NCBI GenBank assembly: GCA_029255685.2
Contig: CM055319.2
Span: 28,057,568 to 28,121,567 of the forward strand
Reading direction: 5' to 3'
Source: Silene conica
Lineage: Eukaryota > Streptophyta > Magnoliopsida > Caryophyllales > Caryophyllaceae
DNA length: 64,000 nucleotides
The stretch's first letter is position 1; each line of letters opens with the position of its first letter. Of the stretch, positions 49,849 through 60,829 are shown piece by piece. The notes beneath the pieces were generated by a model. It saw only the letters and a program-made list of their open reading frames with translations. It was not told the origin of the DNA and did no database searches. Both the position numbers and the translations under genes were made by a program.

Positions 49849-50862
49849 ATGACCATCGCCCCTTTCCCACAACTCGAGCATGAACCTTTGTATATCTATT
49901 GTGATAGATTAATCTCTTTCCTTTCTCAATTTGACTATCCTATTAGTATTGGGGAGGTTTGTCGTATCTTATATGATGGAGTTACTGGTAAGACCTTGAT
50001 CGAGATTGAGAGAAATTGCGGATGGGAATTTTTAGACCTACCCTGTGAGAAGCAATGGGAGCTTCTCAAACACCTAATCCGAACCGGTGGAGATACGGAG
50101 GGGTATGAGGGCATTGATATTAGTAACCCGGATATTCCTGTTGAGTGTGATCCTATCACACCCATTACTGAAGAGTCGCTCATTCTTAAGGATGAGAATG
50201 ATAGGTTATTTGATTCCCTCTGCCTCCCCGTTGATGATACTGACTTGGATTTAGATACAGATGATGAGTTAGAAATTTACCCCTTGACTGACCAACCTAT
50301 TTCTGTAGGTGTTAGTGATGAACATGTTCCTAACATGTTTGAACCCTCGGTTGATGAACCTTGTTTTTTGCAGGATTCTTCTATTGACATTTCTGATGTT
50401 TTTAATAATATTAGTGAATGTTATGTACAAGGATCCTTTACAAAGGATCCTTCGGAGGCTTTGATGTGTTTTGAGGCATGTGCAGGTGAATCTCTTGCTC
50501 AGGAGGCTGATTTGGATGCTCCAGAAATTGCGACACTAGTGGTAGAGTCTATAGGCGGTAGGAAGAGAGATGTTCTCGATCGAGTAGTACCACTTACTCG
50601 ATCAAATGATGTAGAGAACGAGGTCACTCAAGCAAGTGATCATTTGGCTAAAGAAAAGAGCCCTAAGAAGAAGAAACCCAGGAAGGTGTCGGCCCATGAC
50701 TTGGGAGTCGACAACTCCGGGAGATGGATGGCTAAAGCTGTGGATGATGACCCACCCATCTACATGGTGGAGAAAAACTCATCTACCCAAATCACCATAG
50801 CTGAAGGAGTAGCCTATAGTCAGAGCCCTTGGTCAAAGAAACGCCGAATCCTTCGCAGATGA
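49849..50862 (+). CDS. Element E ORF, acidic protein with a Gag-like N-terminal part
   Basis: 337 aa from ATG 49849 (MTIAPFPQLEHEPLY); no family recognised with certainty. Residues about 10-70 (EPLYIYCDRLISFLSQ, ISIGEVCRILYDGV, LDLPCEKQWELLKHL) have the spacing of the C-terminal half of a retrotransposon Gag domain (E-x-LY-x-Y/F-x-R ... YxGL ... K-x-x-E-x-W-x-L-I). The middle is very acidic, and a Lys-rich stretch (KEKSPKKKKPRK) looks like a nuclear or nucleic-acid-binding signal. The end (QSPWSKKRRILRR) resembles the end of the D protease ORF. The frame is uninterrupted. It may be a reduced or replaced Gag; function unknown. Confidence 0.65.
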   Translation: MTIAPFPQLEHEPLYIYCDRLISFLSQFDYPISIGEVCRILYDGVTGKTLIEIERNCGWEFLDLPCEKQWELLKHLIRTGGDTEGYEGIDISNPDIPVECDPITPITEESLILKDENDRLFDSLCLPVDDTDLDLDTDDELEIYPLTDQPISVGVSDEHVPNMFEPSVDEPCFLQDSSIDISDVFNNISECYVQGSFTKDPSEALMCFEACAGESLAQEADLDAPEIATLVVESIGGRKRDVLDRVVPLTRSNDVENEVTQASDHLAKEKSPKKKKPRKVSAHDLGVDNSGRWMAKAVDDDPPIYMVEKNSSTQITIAEGVAYSQSPWSKKRRILRR

Positions 50863-52911
50863 CTTCTTCTTTTTGCTTGTTTCTGTTTTTCTTAAAACAT
50901 TTTTTTTTTGTTTTGCTAAGACTTTCTAGCTTGCTTTCTTTAAGTTTTTAGGACAACTTTTTTTGTGTTTGCGTAGTTAAGACTTTTTGGACTTGTTTCT
51001 GGGATCTCGCGCATTTGTTGGGCGCATATTTATTGCTTTTTCAGGTCTTACGAAGAAACGAAGACCGCTGTGCAGCAGAGGGGTCGACCGACCTATCATA
51101 TGGGTCGGTCGACCTAGTCCCTGTAAATGCTGGAATTCCTGTAGTCTGCAGGAAGGTCGGTCGACCTAAAATATAGGTCGGTCGACCTACCCGTCCGTTA
51201 CAGCCTGTTCGCTTCTTCCTCGGAATTCGTGCACCATCTTGGGTACTTGAGTGGCACTGCTGGCCACCAAAACCTCCCAGCTTACGCTGGTTTGGGGAGG
51301 TTTTTCACGAGCTTCATAACCCAGTGAGTTCTTTCCAGTTTTTCCTTGGTTTTTACTTTTTTGTTTTAATTTTCTGAAACCTTTACTTAGGCTAATGCAC
51401 AATGGGGACATTGTGCGGGTTGGTTTGGGGAATGGTTTCGTGTCACATGCATTCCATTTTTTTTTTGTCACACGTTTATTGCATTTCCGTCTTGCATTGT
51501 TCTTTTCTTTATTTTTTCTTACTTATACAAAAGAAAAAAAAATCCAAAAAAATGAAAAAATTCAAAAAAATTCCAAAAAAATGCACGTTTATTTTAGCAT
51601 ATAGGTCGAGTCGGAACGAAAGTATTTCAAGGATGATTTAGCTATCTTACATGTTTATGCCTTTACCTTGCCTTGTCAACTTGTTTTAGTATGAGAGTCT
51701 TTCGCATATCTACGAGTTTTTGTCAACTTGCATATCTTGAGACTTGACTTATACCTTGGCAACCTACTATACATTCTAAGGTTTAGAGCTTATTTCCTGG
51801 TTTCATTCTTAAACCAGTTGTCTAGGATGTGAGTAGTACTCCCCTTGGAACATGTTACATCAATATGCATAAACATGAACTTGAATTGCTATATACTTGT
51901 TTTACTATCTCGTTTTGTGAATCTTGATACGTGCATTTGGGATCCCTTTTCTCATATTTACCCATAAGCTTCACATAACCAAAATTGCCTTTTTATTCCC
52001 CCAAAAACTACATCCCATACTTAGCCTACCCTTCCAAGCTAATATTTGTGGTCATTGGATTATTTTTTGAGGCATCTTGGTTTGTATGCTATCATGAACA
52101 AAAAGAGAAAAGAAAGAAAGCAAGAAAAGAAAGAAAAGAAAAAGAACAGAAAAAGAAAGAAAAAGAAAGAAAGAAAAGAAAAACGAAAAAAAAAATCCGG
52201 AAAATACGAAAGTCAGTCGACCGACCACATATACAGGTCGGCCGACCACCTGGCATCATTAAGTTCAAAATTTCGTTCCAAAAATTCCTTTCTTTTATAT
52301 GTTATCACTCCCGTACCTCATTCAAAATATTTGGGAGTCCTTCTTATTTATAATGTGAGGGTTGTGCTACAAAAAAGAGCACTTTCTTAATATCAAAAAA
52401 AAAAAAGTTGTGAAATATGTTGTTGGAAATCGGTTTTACTAGCTTGGCTACTAACCCCACAAATCCAAAAACATCTTAACCACCTTTTACCTTTTACCTC
52501 ACATATCTTTCATTACCTCAATTGCATGTATCTAGGCCACTTAAATGAGATTGTTATACAAAGTTGTAGAATTCTTGTTCATGTTAGATTGCAGGCATGT
52601 TTTCATGGGTCGCAGTTAGGTGAGTGTATCTACAAAATTACTTCTTTCTATCTTTTACTTATACTCACCCTTTGCTTCATGAGTGTCTCGAGCGTACCGC
52701 GAGAGTCCATGGTATAAGTCTCTATAGTTTCTTTATTTGCAAATCTGACAACACCATAACTCGTTTGCATGATTTATATACTTTCTCATGTTGTTCTTGG
52801 CATTGGTATAGGCTTGCATGTAAATTTCGCTCTGAGGTTGAAATCGTTCCATTAGTTAGGATCGAGTCTATTTCTTGCTTGAGGGCAAGCAAGGGTTTGG
52901 TTTGGGGAATT
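50863..52911 (+). other. Element E 3' untranslated region
   Basis: Collinear with the same region of D: palindrome pairs (51082-51114, 51155-51187, 52215-52247), PPT-like motifs at 51289 and 51420, a hairpin (51397-51416), AGGTCGAGTCGGAACG (51603-51618), a purine-rich tract (52095-52195) and the polypurine tract (52893-52911). Confidence 0.75.
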
Positions 52912-54449
52912 TGATACGTGTCTATTTTATGATGTTTTACATCTATTTTTACATGTATTTGGTCCCTCATTTACGATGTTTTAGCCTTTATTTCCCACAA
53001 ATTGTGTATTTTCGTATTTTTATGCACTTTTGCAGATTTATGCGGAAAATAAGCAATTTAGCACCAAATCCATATCCTCAAGTCTTTTGCTTAATTAGGG
53101 AATTAATGGAAAGTCAACTGGAGTCAAAGTCAAGTGCCAAAAGTCAAACCAAGAGAAATCCGAAGATTTCCGTACAGAGGCGGTCGACCGACCACCCAAA
53201 CGGGTCGGCCGACCAGTCCTGAATTTTAATAAAGCCCAAATTTCAAGGAATGCCGGAAATAAAAGAAGCCCAGCAAGAAGCGGTCGACCGACCCACATAG
53301 TAGGTCGACCGACCACAGCGGAAGCCCAACCGATTCTTTTTCGGAACTAAAATAGAATTAGAGTCTTTAGGAAACTCTAATCTCTTACCCTATATATGTT
53401 AATCTTGTTGCTAGGGTTTAGATATCTAGACCATCTATTATCAAATTAATATTTAGTTTTATTCAAGCTTTAGTTTTGTAATCTTTCAATAGTTCCCAAG
53501 CATTCAATAAAGTTTGTTTCTTTCTGCCCTAATTCCAAATTGTGGTAATTACTCTTTTAATCTTGCTTTATTATCGTTCTTGTTTTTATTACAATTGTTA
53601 AGTTAGAATCCCAAGCTTATTGAATCTTGCATGCTTAGATTATTTACTATGTTCTCCATGTTTATTCCCAATTTTATAATCGTTTTAACAATCATGAGTA
53701 GCTAATTTTCATATGTTAGGATGTAGGGGATAAATATGCGTAGGTAGATAAAATTCGAAAGACCGACCTGTAGCAGGACCACGGTCGGCCGACCGGAATA
53801 GCTGGTCGGTCGACCGAGGTCGTGGTCGGCCGACTGGAGTAGCTGGTCGGTCGACCACCCGCGTATGTATTCTTATTTCGTCTTTTCTTGTCAATTATAA
53901 TATCCTGCAACGAGACCATAAGGAGACTTGTAGGATGTTAGTAATGACCTACCCAAGATTGAAAGATACGGGAAGGGCATTGGTTTACACCTTAAGACGG
54001 ATAGGTTACTCAAGGCTGAAAGGTATGTGACCTGGAATTTAGGAATCACCCTTATTGTTGACACCCAATAATTGTGAGACCTAGGAACTAATAGCATAGG
54101 CCGAAAGGAGCTATTAGGTAGCATAGACTTAAAAAGATATGTTACACCCCCTTACGCGACTGCAATACATGTTGATCTTAGGATTTATTTTACCTTAGCT
54201 ATTTATTACCCGAACATCCTAGCATCCCTTTTATTATATTTTATTCTCATCTTTTATTTCTTGTTTTATTTTAATCTTTGCTTAGACTTAGTAATCAACA
54301 ATCAACCCCCAAAATTGTTACCTTAAAACATTAACACCTAACAATAAACATTCCCCACCTCCTTGTGGTTCGACCCTGACTTTTACTATCTATAGTTAAA
54401 GTTTAGGAATTATAAATTTTATCTTTGGTACCCTCAACGACGGGCATCA
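52912..54449 (+). repeat. 3' LTR of element E
   Basis: 1538 bp, about 99% identical by eye to the 5' LTR, with the same four palindrome-pair modules. Followed by TSD ATAGA. Confidence 0.93.
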
Positions 54450-54454
54450 ATAGA

Positions 54455-57144
54455 CAGGGACATCGTAAGCTGAACCCTAAGATGCAGGAGGTGGTTATGG
54501 CTGAGGTAATGAAACTTCTTGATGTAGGTATTATCTATTCAGTCGGCAACTCCAAGTGGGTTAGCCCAGTTCAGGTGGTTCCTAAGAAAAGAGGAACCAC
54601 AGTGGTTAAAAATGATAAAAATGAGTTAATACCCACTAGAGTTGTAACTGGGTGGCGGATGTGCATTGATTATAGACAGTTAAATGCCGCCACCAAGAAA
54701 GACCATTTTCCCCTTCCTTTTGTTGACCAAATGACTGAAAGACTGACTTCTAATAAATTCTTCTGTTTTCTAGATGGTTATTCAGGTTTTTTCCAGATTC
54801 CCATCCATCTTGATGATCAAAGTAAGACCACTTTTACTTGCCCACAAGGTGTTTTTGCATATCGCAGGATGCCTTTTGGGTTATGTAATGCTCCTGCTAC
54901 CTTTCAAAGGTGTATGATGGGTATCTTTTCTGACTTTATAGAAAACATCATGGAGGTATTTATGGATGATTTCTCTGTTTATGGTAATGCTTTTGATCAA
55001 TGTTTAGCTAATCTTGATAAAGTCTTGCAGCGATGTATTGATGTAAACCATGTCTTAAACTGGGAAAAGTGTCAGTTTATGGTTACTGAAGGGGTAGTAT
55101 TAGGGCATCTAATTTCTGATAAAGGTATACATGTAGATAAAGCAAAAGTGCAGGTGATTGAGCAATTACCCCCCCCCCCCTATTAATGTTAAGGGGGTGA
55201 GAAGTTTCTTAGGACACGCAGGTTTTTACAGGCGTTTCATTAAGGACTTTTCTAAGATTGCTAAACCACTTACACAGTTGCTCCTTAAGGATGCTGTCTT
55301 TGATTTTACTGATGAGTGCCTTTCAACTTTTAACAGGTTGAAGGAAGCTTTGATCTCAGCACCAATCATTCAGCCACCAGATTGGGATCTCCCATTTGAG
55401 ATCATGTGCGATGCCAGTGACTATGCTGTAGGTGCTGTGCTAGGTCAAAGGAAGAACAGGGCTCTTAATGCTATATACTATGCGAGCCGCACCCTAGATG
55501 AGACTCAAGTCAACTATTTCACTACTGAGAAGGAGATGCTAGCTGTAATCTTTGCCTTAGAAAAATTCAGGTCCTATTTGGTAGGTAATAAGGTAATTGT
55601 TTACACTGACCATGCAGCTTTGAAAGGTCTTTTTCAGAAGAAAGATTCAAAGCCAAGGCTCTTAAGGTGGATACTCCTTCTCCAAGAGTTTGACATTGAG
55701 ATTAGGGACAAGAAAGGCGCGGAAAACGTGGTAGCCGACCACCTGTCTCGCCTTCAGCTGACTGATGGGGAGGATTCTTTACCTATTGATGATTCATTTC
55801 CTGATGAGAGTTTATTTATCATTAATAGTTCAGGTTCTTATCCCCCTCCTTGGTATGCTGATTTTGCTAACTTTGCTGTCACATGTAAAATCCCTCCAGA
55901 GTTGTCATGGCAACAAAAGAAAAGATTTATGTTTGATGCAAAACAATATTTTTGGGATGACCCTATGTTTTCAAGGAATGCGGAGATGGACTCATCCGGA
56001 GATGCGTCCCCCAATGGGAGGTGAAGGACATTCTGGAAGCATGTCACTCTTCTGCATATGGTGGTCACCACGGTCCATCTAGGACCGTGGCCAAGGTATT
56101 ACAGTCTGGTTTTTATTGGCCTACTTTGCATACTGACTGTAGGAATTTTGTAGGTAGCTGTGATGCCTGTCAAAGAACTGGGAATGTCTCAAAAAGACAT
56201 GAGATGCCGCAGGTTGGTATTTTAGAGGTAGAGATTTTTGATGTCCGGGGCGTTGATTATCAAGGACCTTTTCCCAGTAGTCAAGGTAACAGGTATATTC
56301 TTGTAGCTGTTGATTATGTGTCTAAGTGGGTAGAAGCTATTGCTACTCCCCATTGTGATGCAAAGGCTGTTATTAAGATGTTTAAAAAAATCATATTTCC
56401 TCGTTTTGGTGTCCCTAGGGTTGTCATAAGTGATGGAGGTATGCATTTAAGGAGAAACGCTTAGGTGACTTGCTAAATAAATTCGGTGTCCAACATCGTA
56501 GGGGTTTAGCTTATCACCCTCAGACTAGTGGTCAAGTTGAAATCTCTAATAGGGAACTCAAGGAGACCCTAGCCAAAGTTGTTTCTAAGTCTAGGAAAGA
56601 TTGGAGTCTAAAACTTGATGATGTTTTATGGGCTTATAGAACTGCGTTCAAAACCCCAATAGGAATGTCACCATTCCGGTTGATTTATGGTAAGACTTGT
56701 CATTTACCAGTAGAGTTATAACGTAAGTCTTGGTGGGCCATATGTGATCTTAATTTAGACCCTAATCTTTCCCGTGAGAAACGTTTGTTGCAGCTCAATG
56801 AGTTAGAAGAATTCAGGTTGTTAGCCTATGACAATGCCAGGATTTACAAAGAGAAAACAAAGCGCTGGCATGACAAGAGAATCATTAGGCGTGATTTTCA
56901 GGTAGGTGACAGGGTGTTGCTTTTTAATGCTCGTATTCGTCTTTTATATGGTAAGCTGAAATCCAGGTGGAGCGGACCTTACACCATCACAGCTGGCTCA
57001 AAATTCGGGTCAATAGAGTTAGAAACCTCATCCGGTGAGAGGTTCAAAGTCAATGGCCAGTATGTGAAGCACTTACGCGGAGAGAACGAATTTATTGGTA
57101 AGGTTGAAGTTTCTTACTTTGACCCTTTTTCGGATGCTTGTTGA
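54455..57144 (+). mobile_element. Element C polymerase region: RT, RNase H, integrase
   Basis: Reverse transcriptase (54455-55300) with the active-site segment VFMDDFSVYG; RNase H (about 55390-55760: [34 protein letters not shown]); integrase (56021-57144) with a zinc-binding part ([10 protein letters not shown] ... CDACQRTG), catalytic core segments ([23 protein letters not shown]) and a C-terminal part (FQVGDRVLLFNARIRL). Order RT-RH-IN is that of Ty3 elements. The region has a few breaks, so it is a fossil. Upstream it is separated from protease by element E. Confidence 0.9.
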
Positions 57145-58238
57145 TAGGTAAAAGGGTCGTGCGGGACCTCTTAAACCAGCGCTAAACGGGAGGCAACCCG
57201 TGTTCTAGCTTAATTTTACGTTTTTTGTAATTTCCGTTTTAAGTCCTTGATGAGATTTTGAGATTCTGCAGGAAAATAAGAGGAATCGTCAGGATAGAGG
57301 TCGACCGACCCGCTATGAAGGTCGGCCGACCTTTTGACAGCATTAAATAAAATCTGACAGAGCAGGTATGCAGGACAGAGGTCGACCGACCCAAATTTGA
57401 GGTCGACCGACCTCGGGTAAGTTTTCCGGTTTTTTTTTTAGCTGGAGTCTTCAGCCTTTTTGTGTTTGAAAACACAATTTTTGCTCACACTTTCTGAACC
57501 CATCTCTCTCTCTCTCTTAAAAACCCTAACCACCCACCTTCTTCATCCTTCACTCAATTTCCTTGCTTTCTTTCATCTTTCTCCATTCAAGGTATGTGTT
57601 TCTTAGTTTTTTCTTTCTCTTTTTTGTTTCTTAGCATCTTTTTTTCTGTTCTAGGTAGTTTTAGTTTGTCTTTTTCAGTTTATTTTGGCTCCTAATTTCG
57701 TTTTCATGCTTGTGTGTGTTTTGTTTTTAAGTTTTCTTCTTCCTTTAGGTTTTATAATCTCAGATCTGTAAAATGTGTGTGGTTTTGTGCTGTTAGGGTT
57801 AGTATGATTCTTTCTTGCAATTTCTATACCTAATTTCTGCACGATTTCAAAACCGCGACACTCTTTCTGACACTGTTGTCGGTCGACCGACCCAAAACGG
57901 AGGTCGGCCGACCAAACTGCAATTTTCCTGAAATTCGATCTTTTGTTTGGTCGGTCGGTCGACATAGGTTTGAGGTCGATCGACCGCGGTGATTTTACAG
58001 GTATTCTGATTTTTGCTGGTAGTTGGTCGACCGACCTCTAGGTGAGGTCGGCTGACCCCGTCACTGTTACAGAAATTCTAAAGTTTTAGCGATAGTGGTC
58101 GACCGACCTCTCTATGAAGTCGGCCGACCCAAATACTGTTACAGAGGTTTCTGGTTCGTATTTTGTTTCTCTTTTTGCTAAGAAAATGTTTTTAATATTG
58201 CACAAGACTTATATTTTATTGAACTTTTCAGATTCATA
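57145..58238 (+). other. Element C spacer with six palindrome-pair modules
   Basis: Untranslated stretch between integrase and the Athila ORF. It holds modules at 57299-57331, 57380-57412, 57881-57913, 57953-57985, 58025-58057 and 58097-58129, all with a 9-nt spacer. The last four follow each other every 72 nt. A pyrimidine-rich run (57480-57600) lies between. Confidence 0.8.
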
Positions 58239-59669
58239 ATGTCTAGCCGTGGTCAAGGCGGAAAGCGCTCCCGCACTTCCGGAGCAAGCACCTCCCGAGG
58301 CCGTGCTCCTAGGTCATGAGGGTTGACGGCACTTGATACGGATAGTCTACCAAACTATCCGGAAATCATCTTCAACACTCCGGCACAAAAAGTCCGTTTC
58401 CTCCATCTTTCCACTTTTTGCTTAATGGTGGTCACCCGGTTCCTTTCTGTTCCGGCATTGCAAGCTTTGGGGTGTCATGATGATGTGGTGTCCTTGCTCA
58501 ATGGGACGGGCTTCTCAGGACTTGTCACTATGGATGAGTTCACTTATACCCTTCTCACTCTTGAGTTCTTTTCTTCCTTTATTTTTAATGTTCAAGCTTA
58601 TAACCCCGGCTATGATAACAAGTGCATTTCTTTTCGTTTGTTCAATGAAACATTTTCTTTAACTCTGAATGAATTTGCTCAATTTCTAGGCTTATCTTCT
58701 ACGGGTCTTACGGGTGACCCCACTGGGTCATACAATGTCATGTGGTCCTGTCTTTCTGATTCCAGCGATAGGAAGAAGAAAAACAGTACCATTCACTTAC
58801 CCGCCCCCCGTTATTATTTGCGTCTTTTGGCCAACACTATTTTTGGCCGTAAAGAGTCTCAAAATGTTAAAAACATTGAGCTCTCCATTTTGTCTGGCTA
58901 TCTTAATGTCAGACGTACGGGTCAGCAGTTTTATAACACTGCGTATTTGGTCGCCTCTCACTTTGTGTCGGTGGGCGAGGGAACTTCCTTGACTACTATT
59001 GTTTGTGGTGGGCTAGTCACTCGATTAGCCCGCTTTCTTGTTCCTCAGTTCCCTCGCTATGAGGATGCGATTGACACTCTCTCCCGGTACATGGACATGG
59101 CTTATGTCAAGTCCGTGCATTGGGTGGACAGGAAGGATTATTGGAAGGTAGACACCTACCTCAGTGATCGCATCCCCATCACCGCGGCTCCCCCCATGTT
59201 GCCCCTTGATATTTTTCAGGGGGAGCCCAGACCACTCCTCCCGTCTTATCGCCTTCCACTTAGAGGAGGCACCTTTAGAGGCCATAGGGTCCCTGCTCCC
59301 GGTGCCCACTTTGCTGCACCTGGGACGGGGTACCCAATTGATTTTACTGTTCCTCCTAATGTTTTTGTTCCTCCTTTTATTGATGACAGATCTCTCCCAC
59401 TCATGGTGGCAGACCTTTGCAGGCGGTTCAACCAAAAACAGTTGAACGACAGTCTCTACCAGTATCCGGGCTACTCGGAGTATGCTACTCAGGGTAGGCT
59501 CCCCGCCGGCCCTTGGACTCACCCCACCTGGTACACACCTCTCGCAGGCGGTCGTGACTACGGTGAAGCTTCAGGCTCTGCCTCGGGAACAGGCATAGGT
59601 TCTGATGATGAGGAAGAGGAGGAGGCAGAAGGAGATGGCTCTGGGTCGGAGTTTGACCCAGAGGACTAG
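58239..59669 (+). mobile_element. Element C Athila-type 3' ORF
   Basis: A basic Ser/Arg-rich start (SSRGQGGKRSR) leads into the Arabidopsis retrotransposon ORF-1/Athila family domain (FTYTLLTLEFFSSF, RYYLRLLANTIFGR, IELSILSGYLNVR) and an acidic C-terminus (DDEEEEEAEGD). Some authors call this ORF env-like; I see no convincing signal peptide, so the role is open. It ends right before the first PPT-like motif. Almost entirely open. Confidence 0.75.
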
Positions 59670-60802
59670 GGACGTGCTTAACCTTACCCTCTTTGAGGTT
59701 CGGTTTGGGGAGGTCCCTCCGTCTTGTAAGTAGTTTTTTCTTTTTCTTCCCTTAGATTTCCAGTTTTCCCTCCTTCCTCCTTAAACTCTTTTTGTAGTTT
59801 CTAGTCTTTTTCCTTTTCCTTTCTTTGTTTGTTTCTTTTCTGCCTATCCCCATCCATATGATGTGGTTGTATGCTGATGAGCACAATGGGGGCATTGTGC
59901 GTTTTGGTTTGGGGAGGGTGTTTGCATACTCCTTTTTGAGTCTGCAATTGTTTAGGTGTCTTTTGTTTTTCATTCCTTTAGGTGTTTTTCTTTCTTTCAT
60001 CCTTTTTCTGTCGCGCGTTCTTAGCGCATAGGTCGAGTCGGAACGGACAAATACGATTTATGCCTCACATATCACTTATTGCCTTGCCTTGCATTTTTTC
60101 AAAAAATTTCAAGGTAGTCTTTTGCATTATCTACGAGTTTTTGTTGATTTCATGCTAAATTATTAGACTTGACTCTCTTATTGGCAAGCTACTACATTTT
60201 CTAAGGATTAGAGCTTAATAAATCGGTGATATTCATGACCGATTTCATGTAGGTTTGTGAGTAGTTTCTCCTCTTGAGGCATGTCACATCAATGTGCATA
60301 AGCATGAATTTTGTCTACTTAATACTTATATGCATTCGGGTTTGTGGTTTGTTGACACATGTGGTAGAGGTCCATTTTCCTTATTCTACCCATAATCCTT
60401 ACATAGCCAAATTGAATCTTTTATCCCATTTGCTACATCCTAAAAATTGCCTACCCTAGCCGAGCTAGTAATGTAGTGATGGGACTGTTTTGGCCATCCT
60501 TTGGTTTGTGCTTCATTGATAAATCCTGATTTTGTGAGAACGGTGGAAAGGAGAAAAAGAAAAGAAAAAAAAGAGAAGGAAAGAAATGAAAAAAAAATAA
60601 TAAGAAATCAAATCAGAAAAAAAACGAGTCTGCCCTGTTTTCAAGGGTGGTCGGTCGACCACGACCATTGAGCAGGACGTTTCTGAAAAAAAAGGGAGAA
60701 GAAAGAAATAAAGAGAAGGAGAAAAATTGGAGAAATTGTGATTTTTGCTCTCAAATTCTGAGCATTGGCATGTTTTGAAAAGTAATGGAAGTGATCTTAT
60801 AG
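59670..60802 (+). other. Element C 3' untranslated region (interrupted)
   Basis: PPT-like motifs at 59702 and 59906, a hairpin at 59881-59900, AGGTCGAGTCGGAACG (60030-60045), a purine-rich tract (60537-60640) and a single GGTCGGTCGACC core (60650-60661). The polypurine tract and 3' LTR are not reached before CACTA 2. Confidence 0.7.
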
Positions 60803-60829
60803 CACTACAAAGAAAACATAATCGGGCGA

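Larger units (their letters stand above)
48231..54449 (+). mobile_element. Athila-like LTR element E with a single unusual ORF
   Basis: 6219 bp with TSD ATAGA (48226-48230, 54450-54454). LTRs 48231-49769 (1539 bp) and 52912-54449 (1538 bp) differ at about 14 sites (about 1%). Primer binding site TGGCGCCGTTGCCGGGGA. LTRs and 3' untranslated region are close relatives of D, but the interior has one 337-aa ORF instead of gag-protease. No polymerase domain. It looks structurally complete and non-autonomous. Confidence 0.92.
44359..60802 (+). mobile_element. Athila-like LTR element C with polymerase region (partial)
   Basis: Starts TGATACGTGCC in CACTA 1. The 5' LTR is 44359-45600, followed by a tRNA-Asp type primer binding site. 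The interior holds gag, protease, [element E], reverse transcriptase, RNase H, integrase and an Athila-type ORF. CACTA 2 enters at 60803 before any 3' LTR is reached, so the right end lies beyond the window and LTR age cannot be judged. It is broken at a handful of places plus two insertions. It is the only polymerase-bearing retroelement here. Confidence 0.88.
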
